Of a DNA stretch of 64,000 bases, positions 47,007 to 58,306 are shown one piece after another (the stretch's first letter is position 1; the number at the start of each line of letters is the position of its first letter). The stretch is taken from NCBI RefSeq assembly GCF_002095575.1, contig NZ_MLJJ01000008.1, positions 1-64,000 on the forward strand, read 5' to 3'. The notes beneath the pieces were generated by a model. It was given only the letters and a program-made list of their open reading frames with translations. It did no database searches and was not told where the DNA came from. The translations under genes and the position numbers were made by a program. The stretch is from Pantoea septica. GTDB lineage: Bacteria > Pseudomonadota > Gammaproteobacteria > Enterobacterales > Enterobacteriaceae.

Positions 47007-48742
47007 AGTTCAGGCCCCAGTCCGATATAAAATTGCAAACCATGCTCCTCGCTGTCGCCAATCGGCCGGGCGATGTCCAGTTTGATCGGCCCGACCGGCG
47101 ACGCCCAGCGCACGCCAAAGCCCGCGCCGGTTTTAAAATTGCTCTGTTTGATGTCGTTAACCGCTTCGCCCGAGTCGATAAACGCCGCGCCCCACCATTT
47201 CCCGCTGACGTTGTACTGATACTCCAGCGAGCCAGTGGCGAGCTTCGAGGCGCCGGTCAGCTTGCCGTCGTCGTCGCGCGGGGAGATATCTTTATATTTG
47301 TAGCCGCGAATGCTGCGATCGCCGCCCGCGAAGAAGCGCAGATCCGGCGGCACTTTTTCGAAGTTGTTGGTTTCGATCCAGCCGAGGTTGCCGCGCGCCA
47401 CGAAGCGGTGCTTATCCGCCAGCGTGCGGATCCAGACGTTCTGCGCCTGCATGATCAGGAAGTCGACGTCCGATCCCCATGTGGTATCAGAGACGTCGAT
47501 AGAGTAGCGCTGCGAATCGCCCCACGTCGGCATCAGGCCGCCGCGCGATCGCGTGCGGTTCAGGCTGACGCCCGGATAGAGCAGCATCGTGGTGTTGGTG
47601 ACGCTGCCCTGGGTAAAGTGATCGAGGCTCCACTTGAGGTTGACCGCTTTCTGCCAGCCGGTGCTGTTCTCCCAGTAGCGCGACACGCCGAGCGTGGTGG
47701 TATCGGCCTTGGTGTCGTTCAGATCGGTGCGCTTCAGGCCGCCGGAGAAGATGTAATACTGCTCCAGCGGGCTTTTCAGCAGCGGCACTTTGTAGCTCAG
47801 GTCGAGCTGCTGTTCTGGCGCGGAGAGATAGGCGCTGGCCGCCATGCTATGGCCGCTGTCGTTCACCCAGGGCTTTTTCCACGTCGCCTTCAGGCGCGGC
47901 CCGACGTCGGTAGAGTAGCCGATGCCGGTTTCGATGGTGTTTTCAGTGCGCGGCGTAACGGCGGCGTTGAGCGGCAGCACTTTGGTTTTGCGCCCCTGCG
48001 CGAACTCCGGCGCGACCACGACCGAGTTAAACCAGCCGGTGGCCGACAGGCGCCGGTTCAGCTCGGCGAGCTCACGCGAGCTGTAATAGTCGCCTTTTTT
48101 GAACGGAACGAGGTTCTCCAGATAGGCTTCGCGGATCTGCGAGCCGGAGAAGCTGACGTCGCCGAAGCGGTAGCGCTGGCCGCTGTCGTAGTCGATATCC
48201 CAGAAGGCTTCGCGCCGTTCGACGGAGACGCCGAGCTGGCTCTTTTTGAAGTCGCCGTCAAAGTAGCCGTTGCGCAGCGCAAGGTTCGAGAAGCCGCTTT
48301 TAAATTTGTCATACTCGCCGTGATTGAGCTGCCGCCCTTTTTTCGGCGTGCCCTCTTTTACCCAGGCCTGATAGTCGGGATCGCGCAGCGCGTCCCCTTC
48401 GAGCACGATGGTGCTGCCGGCGATTTTAACCGGCTCGCCGGGTTTGACGTGGGCGATAAGCACCGGCCGTCCGCCCTGCGGCGGCGCGGGACGCGCCTCG
48501 AAGTCGATATCGGGCTCGTAGTAGCCAAGCGCCTTGAGTCCCTGCTGGATCGCCTCTGAAACGCGCGCGCGAAAACGGCCATCGTTCGACACCTCGTCGG
48601 CGCCGATGGTCGAGAGGCGAGCACGCACGTTCTTGTTAAGGTCCCCGGTTAAGCCTTGCACTTCAAGGCGCACTTTCGCTGCCTCAGCGACCGGCGCGGC
48701 GGCCAGCAGGCAGGTCATAAAACAGACGTGAATTCGTGGCAC
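47003..48742 (-). CDS. tamA: Outer membrane protein TamA (Omp85 family)
   Basis: A 579-residue Omp85 protein: signal peptide (residues 1-21), three POTRA domains (about 22-265) and a C-terminal 16-strand barrel with the conserved lid-lock motif region [17 protein letters not shown]. It pairs with TamB. The last residues [11 protein letters not shown] form the beta-signal. It is the first gene of the operon; msrA, divergent from it in E. coli, is absent here. Confidence 0.97.
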   Translation of the reverse strand: MPRIHVCFMTCLLAAAPVAEAAKVRLEVQGLTGDLNKNVRARLSTIGADEVSNDGRFRARVSEAIQQGLKALGYYEPDIDFEARPAPPQGGRPVLIAHVKPGEPVKIAGSTIVLEGDALRDPDYQAWVKEGTPKKGRQLNHGEYDKFKSGFSNLALRNGYFDGDFKKSQLGVSVERREAFWDIDYDSGQRYRFGDVSFSGSQIREAYLENLVPFKKGDYYSSRELAELNRRLSATGWFNSVVVAPEFAQGRKTKVLPLNAAVTPRTENTIETGIGYSTDVGPRLKATWKKPWVNDSGHSMAASAYLSAPEQQLDLSYKVPLLKSPLEQYYIFSGGLKRTDLNDTKADTTTLGVSRYWENSTGWQKAVNLKWSLDHFTQGSVTNTTMLLYPGVSLNRTRSRGGLMPTWGDSQRYSIDVSDTTWGSDVDFLIMQAQNVWIRTLADKHRFVARGNLGWIETNNFEKVPPDLRFFAGGDRSIRGYKYKDISPRDDDGKLTGASKLATGSLEYQYNVSGKWWGAAFIDSGEAVNDIKQSNFKTGAGFGVRWASPVGPIKLDIARPIGDSEEHGLQFYIGLGPEL

Positions 48743-49188
48743 GCGTACTCCTGTTAATCATGCCGACCCCTATTCCGCGGGGCGTAATATATCCCTGGAT
48801 AAGAACATCGCAGCGGCGCAGTCATCATCATAGCCGTAGAAAGCGGCCTGCGGCTGCGAAAAAACGGTAACAAAGCCAAATAGCGATCTATTGTCGGCAA
48901 ATGGCCGAAGCGATACAACCGCTGCGCAACAGTTGCGCGCGCCACTCGGATTAATCCGAGCGCAACGGCGTTGCTGCGAACTCTGGCGGCGTTGAGGGCG
49001 CTGCTGCTATAATCAGCGGCGCAGGCTTCGCCTGCTCTATTTCTGCCCCGGCGCCGCTTCGCAGCGTCGATAAGGCGCAGACATTTTTGGCACGGACAGC
49101 CCAGACTATGAGGTGAGTACGATCGGTACGCCCTTCAGGCGCGCTGCCCAGGCCAAAAATGACAAGTGGATAACCCTTTGGAAACCCT
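48743..49188. other. tamA-ytfL divergent region with palindromes and a structured ytfL leader
   Basis: About 450 bases without a gene. Three palindromes follow each other: GCGCAAC-A-GTTGCGC (48924-48938), CTCGGATTAATCCGAG (48945-48960) and GCAAC-GGC-GTTGC (48962-48974). A TATAAT at 49008-49013 is the best -10 box toward ytfL, although without a good -35. The resulting leader of about 170 bases contains a long stem (49082-49161). Confidence 0.65.
49082..49161 (+). promoter_or_regulatory. Long stem-loop in the ytfL leader, candidate cis-regulatory RNA
   Basis: CATTTTTGGC (49082-49091) pairs perfectly with GCCAAAAATG (49152-49161). After a 2-base internal loop GGACAGC pairs with GCTGCCC with one mismatch, and the apical part contains GTAC-GATCG-GTAC. 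It ends 27 bases before the ytfL start. It does not match a riboswitch class that I recognise. Confidence 0.5.
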
Positions 49189-50517
49189 ATGTTAGATAGC
49201 TTGCTTGTCATATTGTTGCTGATCGTGATCAGCGCCTTTTTCTCTCTCTCGGAAATCTCGCTGGCGGCTGCCCGCAAGATCAAACTCAAACTGCTGGCCG
49301 ACGAAGGCAATATTAACGCGCAGCGCGTGTTGAAGATGCAGGAAACCCCCGGCACCTTCTTTACCGTGGTGCAAATCGGCCTGAACGCGGTGGCTATCCT
49401 CGGCGGTATCGTCGGCGACGCGGCCTTTTCGCCCGCCTTCAGCAGCCTTTTTAGCCGCTTTATGGAGCCGGCGCTTGCCGACCAGCTCAGCTTTATCTGC
49501 TCCTTCATCATCGTCACCAGCTTCTTTATTCTGTTCGCCGATCTCACGCCAAAGCGCGTCGGCATGATCGCGCCGGAAGTCGTGGCGCTGCGCATCATCA
49601 ACCCGATGCGTTTCTGCCTGCTGGTGTTTAGTCCGCTGGTCTGGCTTTTCAACGGCCTGGCGAACGTATTCTTCCGCGTCTTTAAGCTGCCGATGGTGCG
49701 TAAAGACGATATTACCTCCGACGATATCTACGCGGTGGTGGAAGCGGGCGCGCTGGCGGGCGTGCTGCGTAAGCAGGAGCACGAGCTGATTGAAAACGTG
49801 TTCGAGCTGGAGTCGCGCACCGTGCCCTCCTCGATGACCTCGCGCGAAAACGTGGTCTGGTTCGATCTGCGTGAAGACGAAACCACCCTGAAGACCAAAA
49901 TCGCCCAACATCCGCACTCTAAGTTCCTGGTGTGCGACGGCGATATCGACCATATCGTCGGCTATGTCGACTCCAAAGAGCTGCTGCTGCGCGTGCTGGG
50001 CAATCAGAGCATGGCGCTCAACAGCGGCGTGCAGATCCGCGCGGCGCTGATCGTGCCGGATACGTTGACGCTCTCCGAAGCGCTGGAAAGCTTCAAGACC
50101 GCCGGCGAAGACTTCGCGGTGATCATGAACGAATACGCGCTGGTGGTGGGCATTATCACTCTCAACGACGTAATGACTACGCTGATGGGCGATCTGGTGG
50201 GCCAGGGGCTGGAAGAGCAGATCGTGGCGCGCGACGAGAACTCCTGGCTGGTAGAGGGCGGCACGCCAATCGACGACGTGATGCGCGTGCTGCATATTGA
50301 CGAATTTCCGCAGTCGGGCAACTACGAAACCATCGGCGGTTTTATGATGTATATGCTGCGCAAGATCCCGAAGCGCACCGATTTTGTCAAATTCGCCGGG
50401 TTTAAGTTCGAAGTGGTGGATATCGACAGTTATCGTATCGATCAGCTGCTGGTGACGCGGATTGACGATCGTCCGCCGGTGCTAAATGTGGCGAAAGCCA
50501 CGGAAGCTGAAGAGTAG
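49189..50517 (+). CDS. ytfL: CNNM/CorC-family transporter YtfL (PaeA)
   Basis: A 442-residue inner-membrane protein: DUF21 transmembrane domain (about 1-190), two CBS domains (about 205-335) and a C-terminal CorC/HlyC domain (about 350-435). In E. coli it was renamed PaeA because it protects against putrescine and cadaverine stress, probably as an exporter. The start has only a weak ribosome site (TTTGGAAACCCT), so the structured leader may control translation. A terminator at 50527-50549 follows. Confidence 0.94.
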   Translation: MLDSLLVILLLIVISAFFSLSEISLAAARKIKLKLLADEGNINAQRVLKMQETPGTFFTVVQIGLNAVAILGGIVGDAAFSPAFSSLFSRFMEPALADQLSFICSFIIVTSFFILFADLTPKRVGMIAPEVVALRIINPMRFCLLVFSPLVWLFNGLANVFFRVFKLPMVRKDDITSDDIYAVVEAGALAGVLRKQEHELIENVFELESRTVPSSMTSRENVVWFDLREDETTLKTKIAQHPHSKFLVCDGDIDHIVGYVDSKELLLRVLGNQSMALNSGVQIRAALIVPDTLTLSEALESFKTAGEDFAVIMNEYALVVGIITLNDVMTTLMGDLVGQGLEEQIVARDENSWLVEGGTPIDDVMRVLHIDEFPQSGNYETIGGFMMYMLRKIPKRTDFVKFAGFKFEVVDIDSYRIDQLLVTRIDDRPPVLNVAKATEAEE

Positions 50518-50526
50518 AAAATCAGA

Positions 50527-50549
50527 GGGCGCCGTCGGCGCCCTTTTTT
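50527..50549. terminator. Terminator between ytfL and ytfK
   Basis: AGGGCGCC, GTC, GGCGCCCT followed by six T on the plus strand. Confidence 0.88.
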
Positions 50550-50550
50550 A

Positions 50551-50757
50551 TCAGTTGAACTCCGCCTGAAGGCGCAGAACCTGACGGTTAATTTCGGACA
50601 TCACGCTCAGATGCTGAATGTCCTTTACGCGTGGAATCAACACTTTTCCTTTGTCGAATTCGAACGCGCCAACGTCCTTGATATACATCCGTCCTTTGAA
50701 CAGCGTTTTTACGTATTTCGCTATTTGCAATGGATTATAGCGTTGGAAGATCTTCAT
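50551..50757 (-). CDS. ytfK: YtfK, SpoT-stimulating DUF1107 protein
   Basis: A 68-residue protein, same length as E. coli YtfK and nearly identical ([35 protein letters not shown]). In E. coli it promotes (p)ppGpp build-up by SpoT during phosphate or fatty acid starvation. ATG 50757 fits the known start. It converges with ytfL. Confidence 0.95.
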   Translation of the reverse strand: MKIFQRYNPLQIAKYVKTLFKGRMYIKDVGAFEFDKGKVLIPRVKDIQHLSVMSEINRQVLRLQAEFN

Positions 50758-51072
50758 GCTGTCTAACTCCTGTACATTTATAAATACGCTTCGCCGTTGC
50801 CAAGTTCGGTACGAGCCCATGAAGCGCAAAGTGCCGGTAAACTATAGAACACACCACGATGGTATTGTTCCGAAAACTGAACTTTTTTACTGAATTGACA
50901 CATCATTACAGAATAGTCTGTTATGTCGCTTTACCAACACAGTATAAATCCAAACTTGTTAAGAGATTGTGGCATACATAGCAAACCTGACACCTTAACA
51001 AGACAGGCGCATCATCCCTGCTTACTATTTCAGAAAAATGACTAACTGGTCCGATCACCGAGGAGAATGATA
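50758..51072. other. ytfK-ytfJ divergent region
   Basis: An AT-rich gap of 315 bases. Toward ytfJ there is TTGACA (50895-50900) with TGTTAT 18 bases on. A perfect 9-bp inverted repeat CTTGTTAAG (50955-50963) and CTTAACAAG (50994-51002) lies between that promoter and the gene, with 30 bases between arms. No coding signal was seen. Confidence 0.55.
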
Positions 51073-51627
51073 ATGCGACTCGCCTGCACTCTGTTTGCGC
51101 TGGTTCTCTTGCCCGGCGTAGTTTTCGCTCACAGCCTGAAACAAGACCAGCGCGTGCCCGCGGTGGGCGTCGAGGATAAAGGGGAGCTGCTCTACCAACA
51201 GGATGATTTCCGCTACCAGCGCTGGAACAGCGCGCAGCTCGCCGGCAAGGTGCGCGTGATCCAGCACATCGCCGGGCGCTCCTCCGCGAAAGAGAAGAAT
51301 GCCGCCGTGATCGAGGCGATTAAAGCCGCGGGCTTCCCGCACGATCGCTACCAGACCACCACCATCGTCAATACCGACGACGCCATTCCCGGCACCGGGA
51401 TGTTTGTGCGCAGCAGTATTGAGAGCAATAAAAAGCAGTATCCCTGGTCGCAGTTTATCGTCGACAGCAAAGGCAACGTAAAGCACGCCTGGCAGCTGGC
51501 GGACGCCGGCTCGGCGATTGTGGTGCTGGATAAGAGCGGCCGCGTGCGCTTCGCTAAAGACGGCGCGCTGACGCAGGAGGAAGTGACGCAGGTGATTAGC
51601 CTGGTTCGGACGCTGGTTAAATCCTGA
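51073..51627 (+). CDS. ytfJ: YtfJ family periplasmic thioredoxin-fold protein
   Basis: A 184-residue exported protein with signal peptide ending VFAHS. The body has a thioredoxin-like fold without a CxxC pair (AGKVRVIQHIAGRSSAKEKNA, IVNTDDAIPGTGMFVRSS). Function unknown. Two ATGs are possible; 51073 stands seven bases after GAGGAG and is preferred over 51067. Confidence 0.9.
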   Translation: MRLACTLFALVLLPGVVFAHSLKQDQRVPAVGVEDKGELLYQQDDFRYQRWNSAQLAGKVRVIQHIAGRSSAKEKNAAVIEAIKAAGFPHDRYQTTTIVNTDDAIPGTGMFVRSSIESNKKQYPWSQFIVDSKGNVKHAWQLADAGSAIVVLDKSGRVRFAKDGALTQEEVTQVISLVRTLVKS

Positions 51628-51629
51628 AA

Positions 51630-51650
51630 AAGGGAGGCGGTGCCTCCCTT
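51630..51650. terminator. Terminator between ytfJ and cysQ
   Basis: AAGGGAGGC, GGT, GCCTCCCTT forms a 9-bp stem between convergent genes, with short A and T runs. Confidence 0.7.
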
Positions 51651-51656
51651 AATTGA

Positions 51657-52397
51657 TCAGAACAGCGAGACGCGGAATCCCGGATTAAGGAAGGATTCAC
51701 GCGGCGCGTAATCCAGCGTTCTGCCAGTCCAGTCGTGAACGTGCGCCCCGGCCGCCACGGCGACGGCGTGCCCCGCGCCGGTATCCCAGATGTTGGTCGG
51801 CCCAAAGCGCGGATAGAGCTGCGCTTTGCCCTCCGCCACCAGGCAGAACTTCAACGAGGAGCCGATAGCGACGGTCTGATGCTCGCCCAGCTGCTTGAGA
51901 TACTCTTTCAGCTCCTCGTCGGCGTGAGAACGGCTCACCACCACCAGCGGCGGCCGCGCCTCCTGCACGTGGATCTGCGTCTTGTTGCCGCCCTCTTCTT
52001 TCCAGGCTTTGCCTTCTGCGGCAGCATAAAGCACGCCGAGAGCAGGCGCGTACACCACGCCCAGCACCGGCTTGCCCTGATCGATCAGCGCGATATTGAC
52101 GGTAAACTCGCCGTTACGCTTGATAAACTCTTTAGTGCCGTCGAGCGGATCGACCAGCCAGTAGCGCTGCCACTGCTGGCGCTCGCTCCATGAAGGGGGA
52201 TCTTCCTCCGACAGCACCGGCACTTCCGGCGTTAGCTGTTTAAGCCCCTGCAGAATAATATCATGCGCGGCAATATCCGCAGCGGTCACCGGGGAGTCGT
52301 CGGATTTGCGGGAAACGTCTACCGGCGTTTCCTTTTCATAAACCAGCATGATCGCGTTGCCCGCTTCGCGCGCCAGCTGGCAAATTTGCTCTAACAT
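51657..52397 (-). CDS. cysQ: 3'(2'),5'-bisphosphate nucleotidase CysQ
   Basis: A 246-residue inositol-monophosphatase-fold enzyme that removes 3'-phosphoadenosine 5'-phosphate made during sulfate assimilation. Metal-site motifs are [14 protein letters not shown] and [11 protein letters not shown] strong ribosome site AAGGAGGTG precedes the ATG. A short hairpin (GCACGA/TCGTGC) lies in its leader. Confidence 0.96.
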   Translation of the reverse strand: MLEQICQLAREAGNAIMLVYEKETPVDVSRKSDDSPVTAADIAAHDIILQGLKQLTPEVPVLSEEDPPSWSERQQWQRYWLVDPLDGTKEFIKRNGEFTVNIALIDQGKPVLGVVYAPALGVLYAAAEGKAWKEEGGNKTQIHVQEARPPLVVVSRSHADEELKEYLKQLGEHQTVAIGSSLKFCLVAEGKAQLYPRFGPTNIWDTGAGHAVAVAAGAHVHDWTGRTLDYAPRESFLNPGFRVSLF

Positions 52398-52669
52398 TTT
52401 TCACCTCCTTTTCGGTGGCAGCCGCACGAGGTTATCGTGCGCTACTTGGGTTAAATTTTAGCAGCTACTGCGCTTCCGCCCGGCCTTCCAGGCGCTAATG
52501 TCTCATTATTTTAACAATATCAATACCATAGATTGCGACTCGCCGCTATGCCGCGCGCTTTTCAGCTTTTTTGACGCGCAAAACGTTAAACCCATCACGT
52601 AATCCTCTGACACATCATCATTCTTTTACATTAATTTGAGAGACTTAACTTTTTGCAGCAGGAGCACGC

Positions 52670-54613
52670 ATGTTTAAACCGACTATGACCCTTCTGGCGC
52701 TGAGTCTCTCATTGAGTTTACACGCCGCCACCGTTGATCTACGTTTGCTGGAAACCACCGATCTGCACAGCAACATGATGGATTTCGACTATTACAAAGA
52801 TACGCCGACCGAAAAGTTTGGGCTGGTGCGTACCGCGTCGCTGATCCATGCCGCGCGGCAGGAGGTGAAGAACAGCGTGCTGGTGGATAACGGCGATATT
52901 ATTCAGGGCAGCCCGCTCGGCGACTATATGGCGGCGAAAGGCCTTCAGCAGGGCGAGATCCATCCGGTCTACAAGGCGATGAATACGCTGGACTACAGCG
53001 TCGGCAACCTCGGCAATCATGAATTCAACTACGGCCTGCCCTACCTGCGCAAGGCGCTGGCGGGCGCGCGTTTTCCCTATGTGAACGCCAATATTATCGA
53101 TCTCCAGACCAATCGGCCGATGTTTACGCCCTGGCTGATCAAGACGGTTGACGTGACGGATCGCGACGGCAAGCCGCAGCAGCTGAAGATCGGTTTTATC
53201 GGCTTTGCGCCGCCGCAGATTATGGTGTGGGACAAAGCCAACCTGCAGGGCAAAGTGCGCGTTGAAGACATCACCGAAACCGCGCGTCGCTATGTGCCGC
53301 AGATGCGCGCCCAGGGGGCCGATCTGGTGGTGGCGATCCCCCATTCCGGCCTCAGCAGCGAACCTTACCATGCCATGGCGGAGAACTCGGTCTACTACCT
53401 CAGCCAGGTCAAGGGCATCGACGCCATTCTCTTTGGCCATGCGCACGCCGTCTTTCCCGGCAAGGAGTTCGCCGCCATCAAAGGGGCCGATATCGAGAAA
53501 GGCACGCTAAACGGCGTTGCGGCGGTTATGCCCGGCATGTGGGGCGATCATCTGGGCGTGGTGGATCTGGTGCTGACCAATGAAGCTGGCCGCTGGCAGG
53601 TCAGCGATCGCAAAGCAGCAGCGCGGCCGATTTACGATGCGGCGCAGAAAAAGTCGCTGGCGGCGGAGGATCCGGCGCTAGTGAAGGTGCTGGCGGACGA
53701 TCACCGCGCCACGCGCGAGTTTGTGGCGAAGCCGATCGGCAAGTCGGCGGACGTGATGTACAGCTATCTTTCGCTGGTGCAGGACGATCCGACCGTGCAG
53801 ATCGTCAATAACGCGCAGCGCGCCTACGTAGAGCATTTTATTCAGGGCGACCCCGATCTGGGCCATTTGCCGGTGCTCTCGGCCGCCGCGCCCTTTAAGG
53901 CGGGCGGGCGCAAAAACGATCCGGCCAGCTATACCGAAGTGGAGAAAGGCGAGCTCACCTTCCGCAATGCCGCCGATCTCTATCTCTATCCCAACACGCT
54001 GGTGGTGATGAAAGTCAGCGGCGCGCAGGTGAAAGAGTGGCTGGAGTGCGCCGCAGGCCAGTTCAACCAGATTGATCCGCAGCGCCGGGATGCTCAGCCG
54101 CTGATCAACTGGGATTTCCGCACCTACAATTTCGACGTGATCGACGGCGTTAACTACCAGATAGACGTCACCCAACCGGCCCGCTACGACGGCGAATGCC
54201 AGCTGATCCATCCAGACGCTTCGCGCATTAAAAACCTGAGCTGGCAGGGCAAGCCGGTCGATCCGCACGCCACCTTCCTGGTCGCCACCAATAACTATCG
54301 CGCCTACGGCGGCAAGTTCGCCGGCACCGGCGATCGCTTTATCGCCTTTGCCTCGCCCGATGAGAACCGTGCGGTCGTCGCGGCCTATATCAGCGCCGAG
54401 ACCAAAAAACAGGGCGAAGTGCGTCCGCAGGCGGATAATAACTGGCGGCTGGCGCCGATAGAGAGCAGTGTTCCGCTCGATATTCGCTTCGAAACCGCGC
54501 CGGGCGAGAAGGCGACCGCCTTTATTCGCAGCCATGCGCGTTATCCGATGCAGCCCCAGGGCAGCGATGAGATCGGCTTTGCGCTGTGGAAAGTCGATTT
54601 ACAGCAGAAATAA
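52670..54613 (+). CDS. cpdB: Periplasmic 2',3'-cyclic nucleotide 2'-phosphodiesterase/3'-nucleotidase CpdB
   Basis: A 647-residue periplasmic enzyme with signal peptide ending LHA-A (residue 19). The calcineurin-like metal site includes [31 protein letters not shown] and [10 protein letters not shown]; the C-terminal nucleotidase domain follows from about residue 360. It salvages nucleotides outside the cell. Order cysQ-cpdB divergent is as in E. coli. Confidence 0.97.
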   Translation: MFKPTMTLLALSLSLSLHAATVDLRLLETTDLHSNMMDFDYYKDTPTEKFGLVRTASLIHAARQEVKNSVLVDNGDIIQGSPLGDYMAAKGLQQGEIHPVYKAMNTLDYSVGNLGNHEFNYGLPYLRKALAGARFPYVNANIIDLQTNRPMFTPWLIKTVDVTDRDGKPQQLKIGFIGFAPPQIMVWDKANLQGKVRVEDITETARRYVPQMRAQGADLVVAIPHSGLSSEPYHAMAENSVYYLSQVKGIDAILFGHAHAVFPGKEFAAIKGADIEKGTLNGVAAVMPGMWGDHLGVVDLVLTNEAGRWQVSDRKAAARPIYDAAQKKSLAAEDPALVKVLADDHRATREFVAKPIGKSADVMYSYLSLVQDDPTVQIVNNAQRAYVEHFIQGDPDLGHLPVLSAAAPFKAGGRKNDPASYTEVEKGELTFRNAADLYLYPNTLVVMKVSGAQVKEWLECAAGQFNQIDPQRRDAQPLINWDFRTYNFDVIDGVNYQIDVTQPARYDGECQLIHPDASRIKNLSWQGKPVDPHATFLVATNNYRAYGGKFAGTGDRFIAFASPDENRAVVAAYISAETKKQGEVRPQADNNWRLAPIESSVPLDIRFETAPGEKATAFIRSHARYPMQPQGSDEIGFALWKVDLQQK

Positions 54614-54621
54614 GCGCGCAA

Positions 54622-54647
54622 AAAAGCCAGCCCGAGGGCTGGCTTTT
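54622..54647. terminator. Bidirectional terminator between cpdB and fklB
   Basis: AAAAGCCAGCCC, GA, GGGCTGGCTTTT: perfect 12-bp stem with A and T ends. Confidence 0.88.
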
Positions 54648-54669
54648 GCATGCTGCAAAGCGGCGAAGA

Positions 54670-55290
54670 TTAAAGAATTTCCAGCAGCTCGACTTCGAAG
54701 ATCAGGGTGCTGAACGGCGGAATTGACGCGCCTGCACCGCGTTCGCCGTAGGCGAGGTTGTGCGGGATGGTCAGCTCCCACTTCGAGCCGACCGGCATCA
54801 GGGTCAGGGCTTCGATCCAGCCTGCAATCACGCCGGTCACCGGGAATTCCGCCGGTTCGCCGCGCGCGACCGAGCTGTCGAATACCGTGCCGTCGATCAG
54901 CTTACCGGTATAGTGCACGCGCACGCGATCCTGACGTGACGGGAACGGACCGTCGCCCTGCTTGATCACGCTGAACTGCAGGCCCGACTCGGTGCTGTTG
55001 ACGCCTTCGCGCTGCGCGTTTTCCGCCAGGAAAGTCTGGCCTTCGGCAGCCATCGCCTCGACGCGCTCGCGGCGTACGCCTTCCGCGCGCTCATGCACTT
55101 CACGCAGCGCGCGATGCACGACGTCGACCGGCACGGCCGGCGAATTCCCTTCCAGCGCGTCGCGCAGGCCCGCGAGCAGCGCTTCCGGCTGAAGTCCCTG
55201 CAGACCGGACTCGAGCAGCTGCTGGCCAACCTGTAAACCAATTCCGTAACTTGCTTGTGTTTCGACGCTGTCGAATGAAGGGGTCGTCAT
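54670..55290 (-). CDS. fklB: FKBP-type peptidyl-prolyl isomerase FklB
   Basis: A 206-residue FKBP22-type protein: N-terminal dimerisation helices (about 1-90) and a C-terminal FKBP domain ([31 protein letters not shown]). Same length as E. coli FklB. No signal peptide, so cytoplasmic. It is divergent from ytfB. Confidence 0.96.
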   Translation of the reverse strand: MTTPSFDSVETQASYGIGLQVGQQLLESGLQGLQPEALLAGLRDALEGNSPAVPVDVVHRALREVHERAEGVRRERVEAMAAEGQTFLAENAQREGVNSTESGLQFSVIKQGDGPFPSRQDRVRVHYTGKLIDGTVFDSSVARGEPAEFPVTGVIAGWIEALTLMPVGSKWELTIPHNLAYGERGAGASIPPFSTLIFEVELLEIL

Positions 55291-55507
55291 CTTGATACCT
55301 GTCTCTTTCGCTAATTTGAACCGGCAGCATAACAGCGCGGGCCGCTGGCGTAAAATCCCGCGCCGCGCAGGTGACTTTTAGCGGTGAAACAGAAACAATA
55401 CGCAGGTCATATTTCTTAAGGCTGACAGGCACGTCGCGCCCGTATTGCCCATACTATAACTCTGGACGAGGGCAACCTCGGCAGCGTACTGAAAGAAGAG
55501 AAGATAC

Positions 55508-56179
55508 ATGGGTCAAATCGCCCCACAACGCCGCAGGACGCGCGCGCCACGCACTTTGCGCACACTGCGCCAACGATTCGCCTGGCGGCCTGCTAAACCG
55601 TCGCGCGCCGCTGGCGATGAGGAGGATTCACGAATGGCTTCAGAGGCGCCTTCCCGCTTGCCCGCCTGGCTCAGCACGGTCTGGCACTATACGGATAATA
55701 TTCGCTGGATGTCCCCGCTACCGCCCGCACACCGGCGCGGCATCGTTATCGCCCTGCTGGTGATGCTGCTGGCGTTTTTGTGGCCCTCCAGCTCGCCGCA
55801 GTATCCTGTTGAACGGCAGCAGACGGCAGGCGGCGAAAAAGAGGTGCCGATGCAGGCGGAGATTTACGACCAGAAAGCGCCGCAGCAAAACGCGCAGCCG
55901 CCGAAAGCAGATTCTCAGGGCGAGTGGCGCAACTACACTATCGCCTCAGGCCAGACGCTGGCGCAGCTGTTTCGCGACAATAATCTGCCGGTGGGCGACG
56001 TGTTCGCCATGGCGCGCGTAGAGGGCAGCGATCAGCCGCTGAGCGCGCTGCAGAGCGGGCAGCAGGTGAAAATTCGACAGAATGCACAGGGCGTGGTGAC
56101 GGGACTGACCGTGGACGGCGCCAGCGGGCCGGTGCTCTTTACGCGTCAGCCGGATGGCAGCTTTATCCGCGCGCAGTAG
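55508..56179 (+). CDS. ytfB: Cell-division-associated LysM-like protein YtfB (OapA family)
   Basis: Up to 223 residues: a cytoplasmic tail, one membrane helix (GIVIALLVMLLAFLW), a Pro/Gln-rich linker and a C-terminal OapA/LysM-like domain (IASGQTLAQLFRDNNLPVGDVFAMA). E. coli YtfB sits at the septum and binds glycans. Two starts are possible: 55508 gives an extra Arg-rich tail, while ATG 55634 has AGGAGG eight bases before it and aligns with the E. coli N-terminus. The shorter form may be the main one. Confidence 0.88.
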   Translation: MGQIAPQRRRTRAPRTLRTLRQRFAWRPAKPSRAAGDEEDSRMASEAPSRLPAWLSTVWHYTDNIRWMSPLPPAHRRGIVIALLVMLLAFLWPSSSPQYPVERQQTAGGEKEVPMQAEIYDQKAPQQNAQPPKADSQGEWRNYTIASGQTLAQLFRDNNLPVGDVFAMARVEGSDQPLSALQSGQQVKIRQNAQGVVTGLTVDGASGPVLFTRQPDGSFIRAQ

Positions 56180-56195
56180 CCGTGCGGCAAAAACA

Positions 56196-56222
56196 AAAAA
56201 GCCGGCGCAAGGCCGGCTTTTT
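56196..56222. terminator. Bidirectional terminator between ytfB and rplI
   Basis: AAAAAGCCGGC, five bases, GCCGGCTTTTT. Confidence 0.88.
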
Positions 56223-56239
56223 CGCATTACCGAGTAAAA

Positions 56240-56701
<462 letters not shown>

Positions 56702-56728
56702 TTAAAGTCGTTAATGGACAGTTGCCGA

Positions 56729-57278
<550 letters not shown>

Positions 57279-57284
57279 GGATGA

Positions 57285-57755
<471 letters not shown>

Positions 57756-57815
57756 GTCGTGAAACATTCGTTGAATGTAACGCGCCCCTGAATGCAGCTG
57801 AAAAATTGACGCGTA

Positions 57816-57844
57816 ATCATACTGACGCAGGGCGCTAAACTCAA
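57816..57844 (-). promoter_or_regulatory. Promoter of rpsF operon
   Basis: On the minus strand TTGAGT (57844-57839), 17-base spacer, TATGAT (57821-57816). This gives a leader of about 130 bases. Confidence 0.75.
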
Positions 57845-58053
57845 GCGCACATTTCATTAAATGGCAATTAAAGAGGCTTTGCGTGCTAAAGCATGAGATT
57901 CAGCGGGTTGCGCGGGCCTTTATCAATTTTTCTGATGAAGGCGTTCAACGCCGCCGTCTGGCATTGGCGGCGGCGCGCGCTAAAATTAACCATGATGGCG
58001 CTTTTTTAATCAGTAGCGTCGCAGAGTGTGTTCCCATCAGTGAGGAGTCGGGC

Positions 58054-58260
58054 ATGAAAACGTTCGTCATCGCCACTTTACTGGGTCTCTTCCTGTCTCC
58101 ACCCGCCCTTGCCAGCCAGACTGACTGTGCGCAGCAGATGAGAAGTAACAGCAGCAAAGCGGCCTCAGGCTATGTCTACGTCAATCGACTGGACGCGCCG
58201 GGCAATACGCACGCCAGCGCAACGACCAGCGCGGCGCAGCGATTGTCGAATCAGTTGTGA
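58054..58260 (+). CDS. Small secreted protein of unknown function
   Basis: A 68-residue protein with a clear signal peptide (MKTFVIATLLGLFLSPPALA) and a 48-residue polar mature part with one Cys, rich in Ser, Ala and Asn. GAGGAG lies seven bases before ATG 58054. It occupies the gap between rpsF and yjfP; I recognise no family. The upstream in-frame codons from 57883 do not look coding. Confidence 0.6.
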   Translation: MKTFVIATLLGLFLSPPALASQTDCAQQMRSNSSKAASGYVYVNRLDAPGNTHASATTSAAQRLSNQL

Positions 58261-58306
58261 TCTCTGCAGGGCAACGGGCTGACGGCTCGCCGCCAGCCCG
58301 GCTGCA

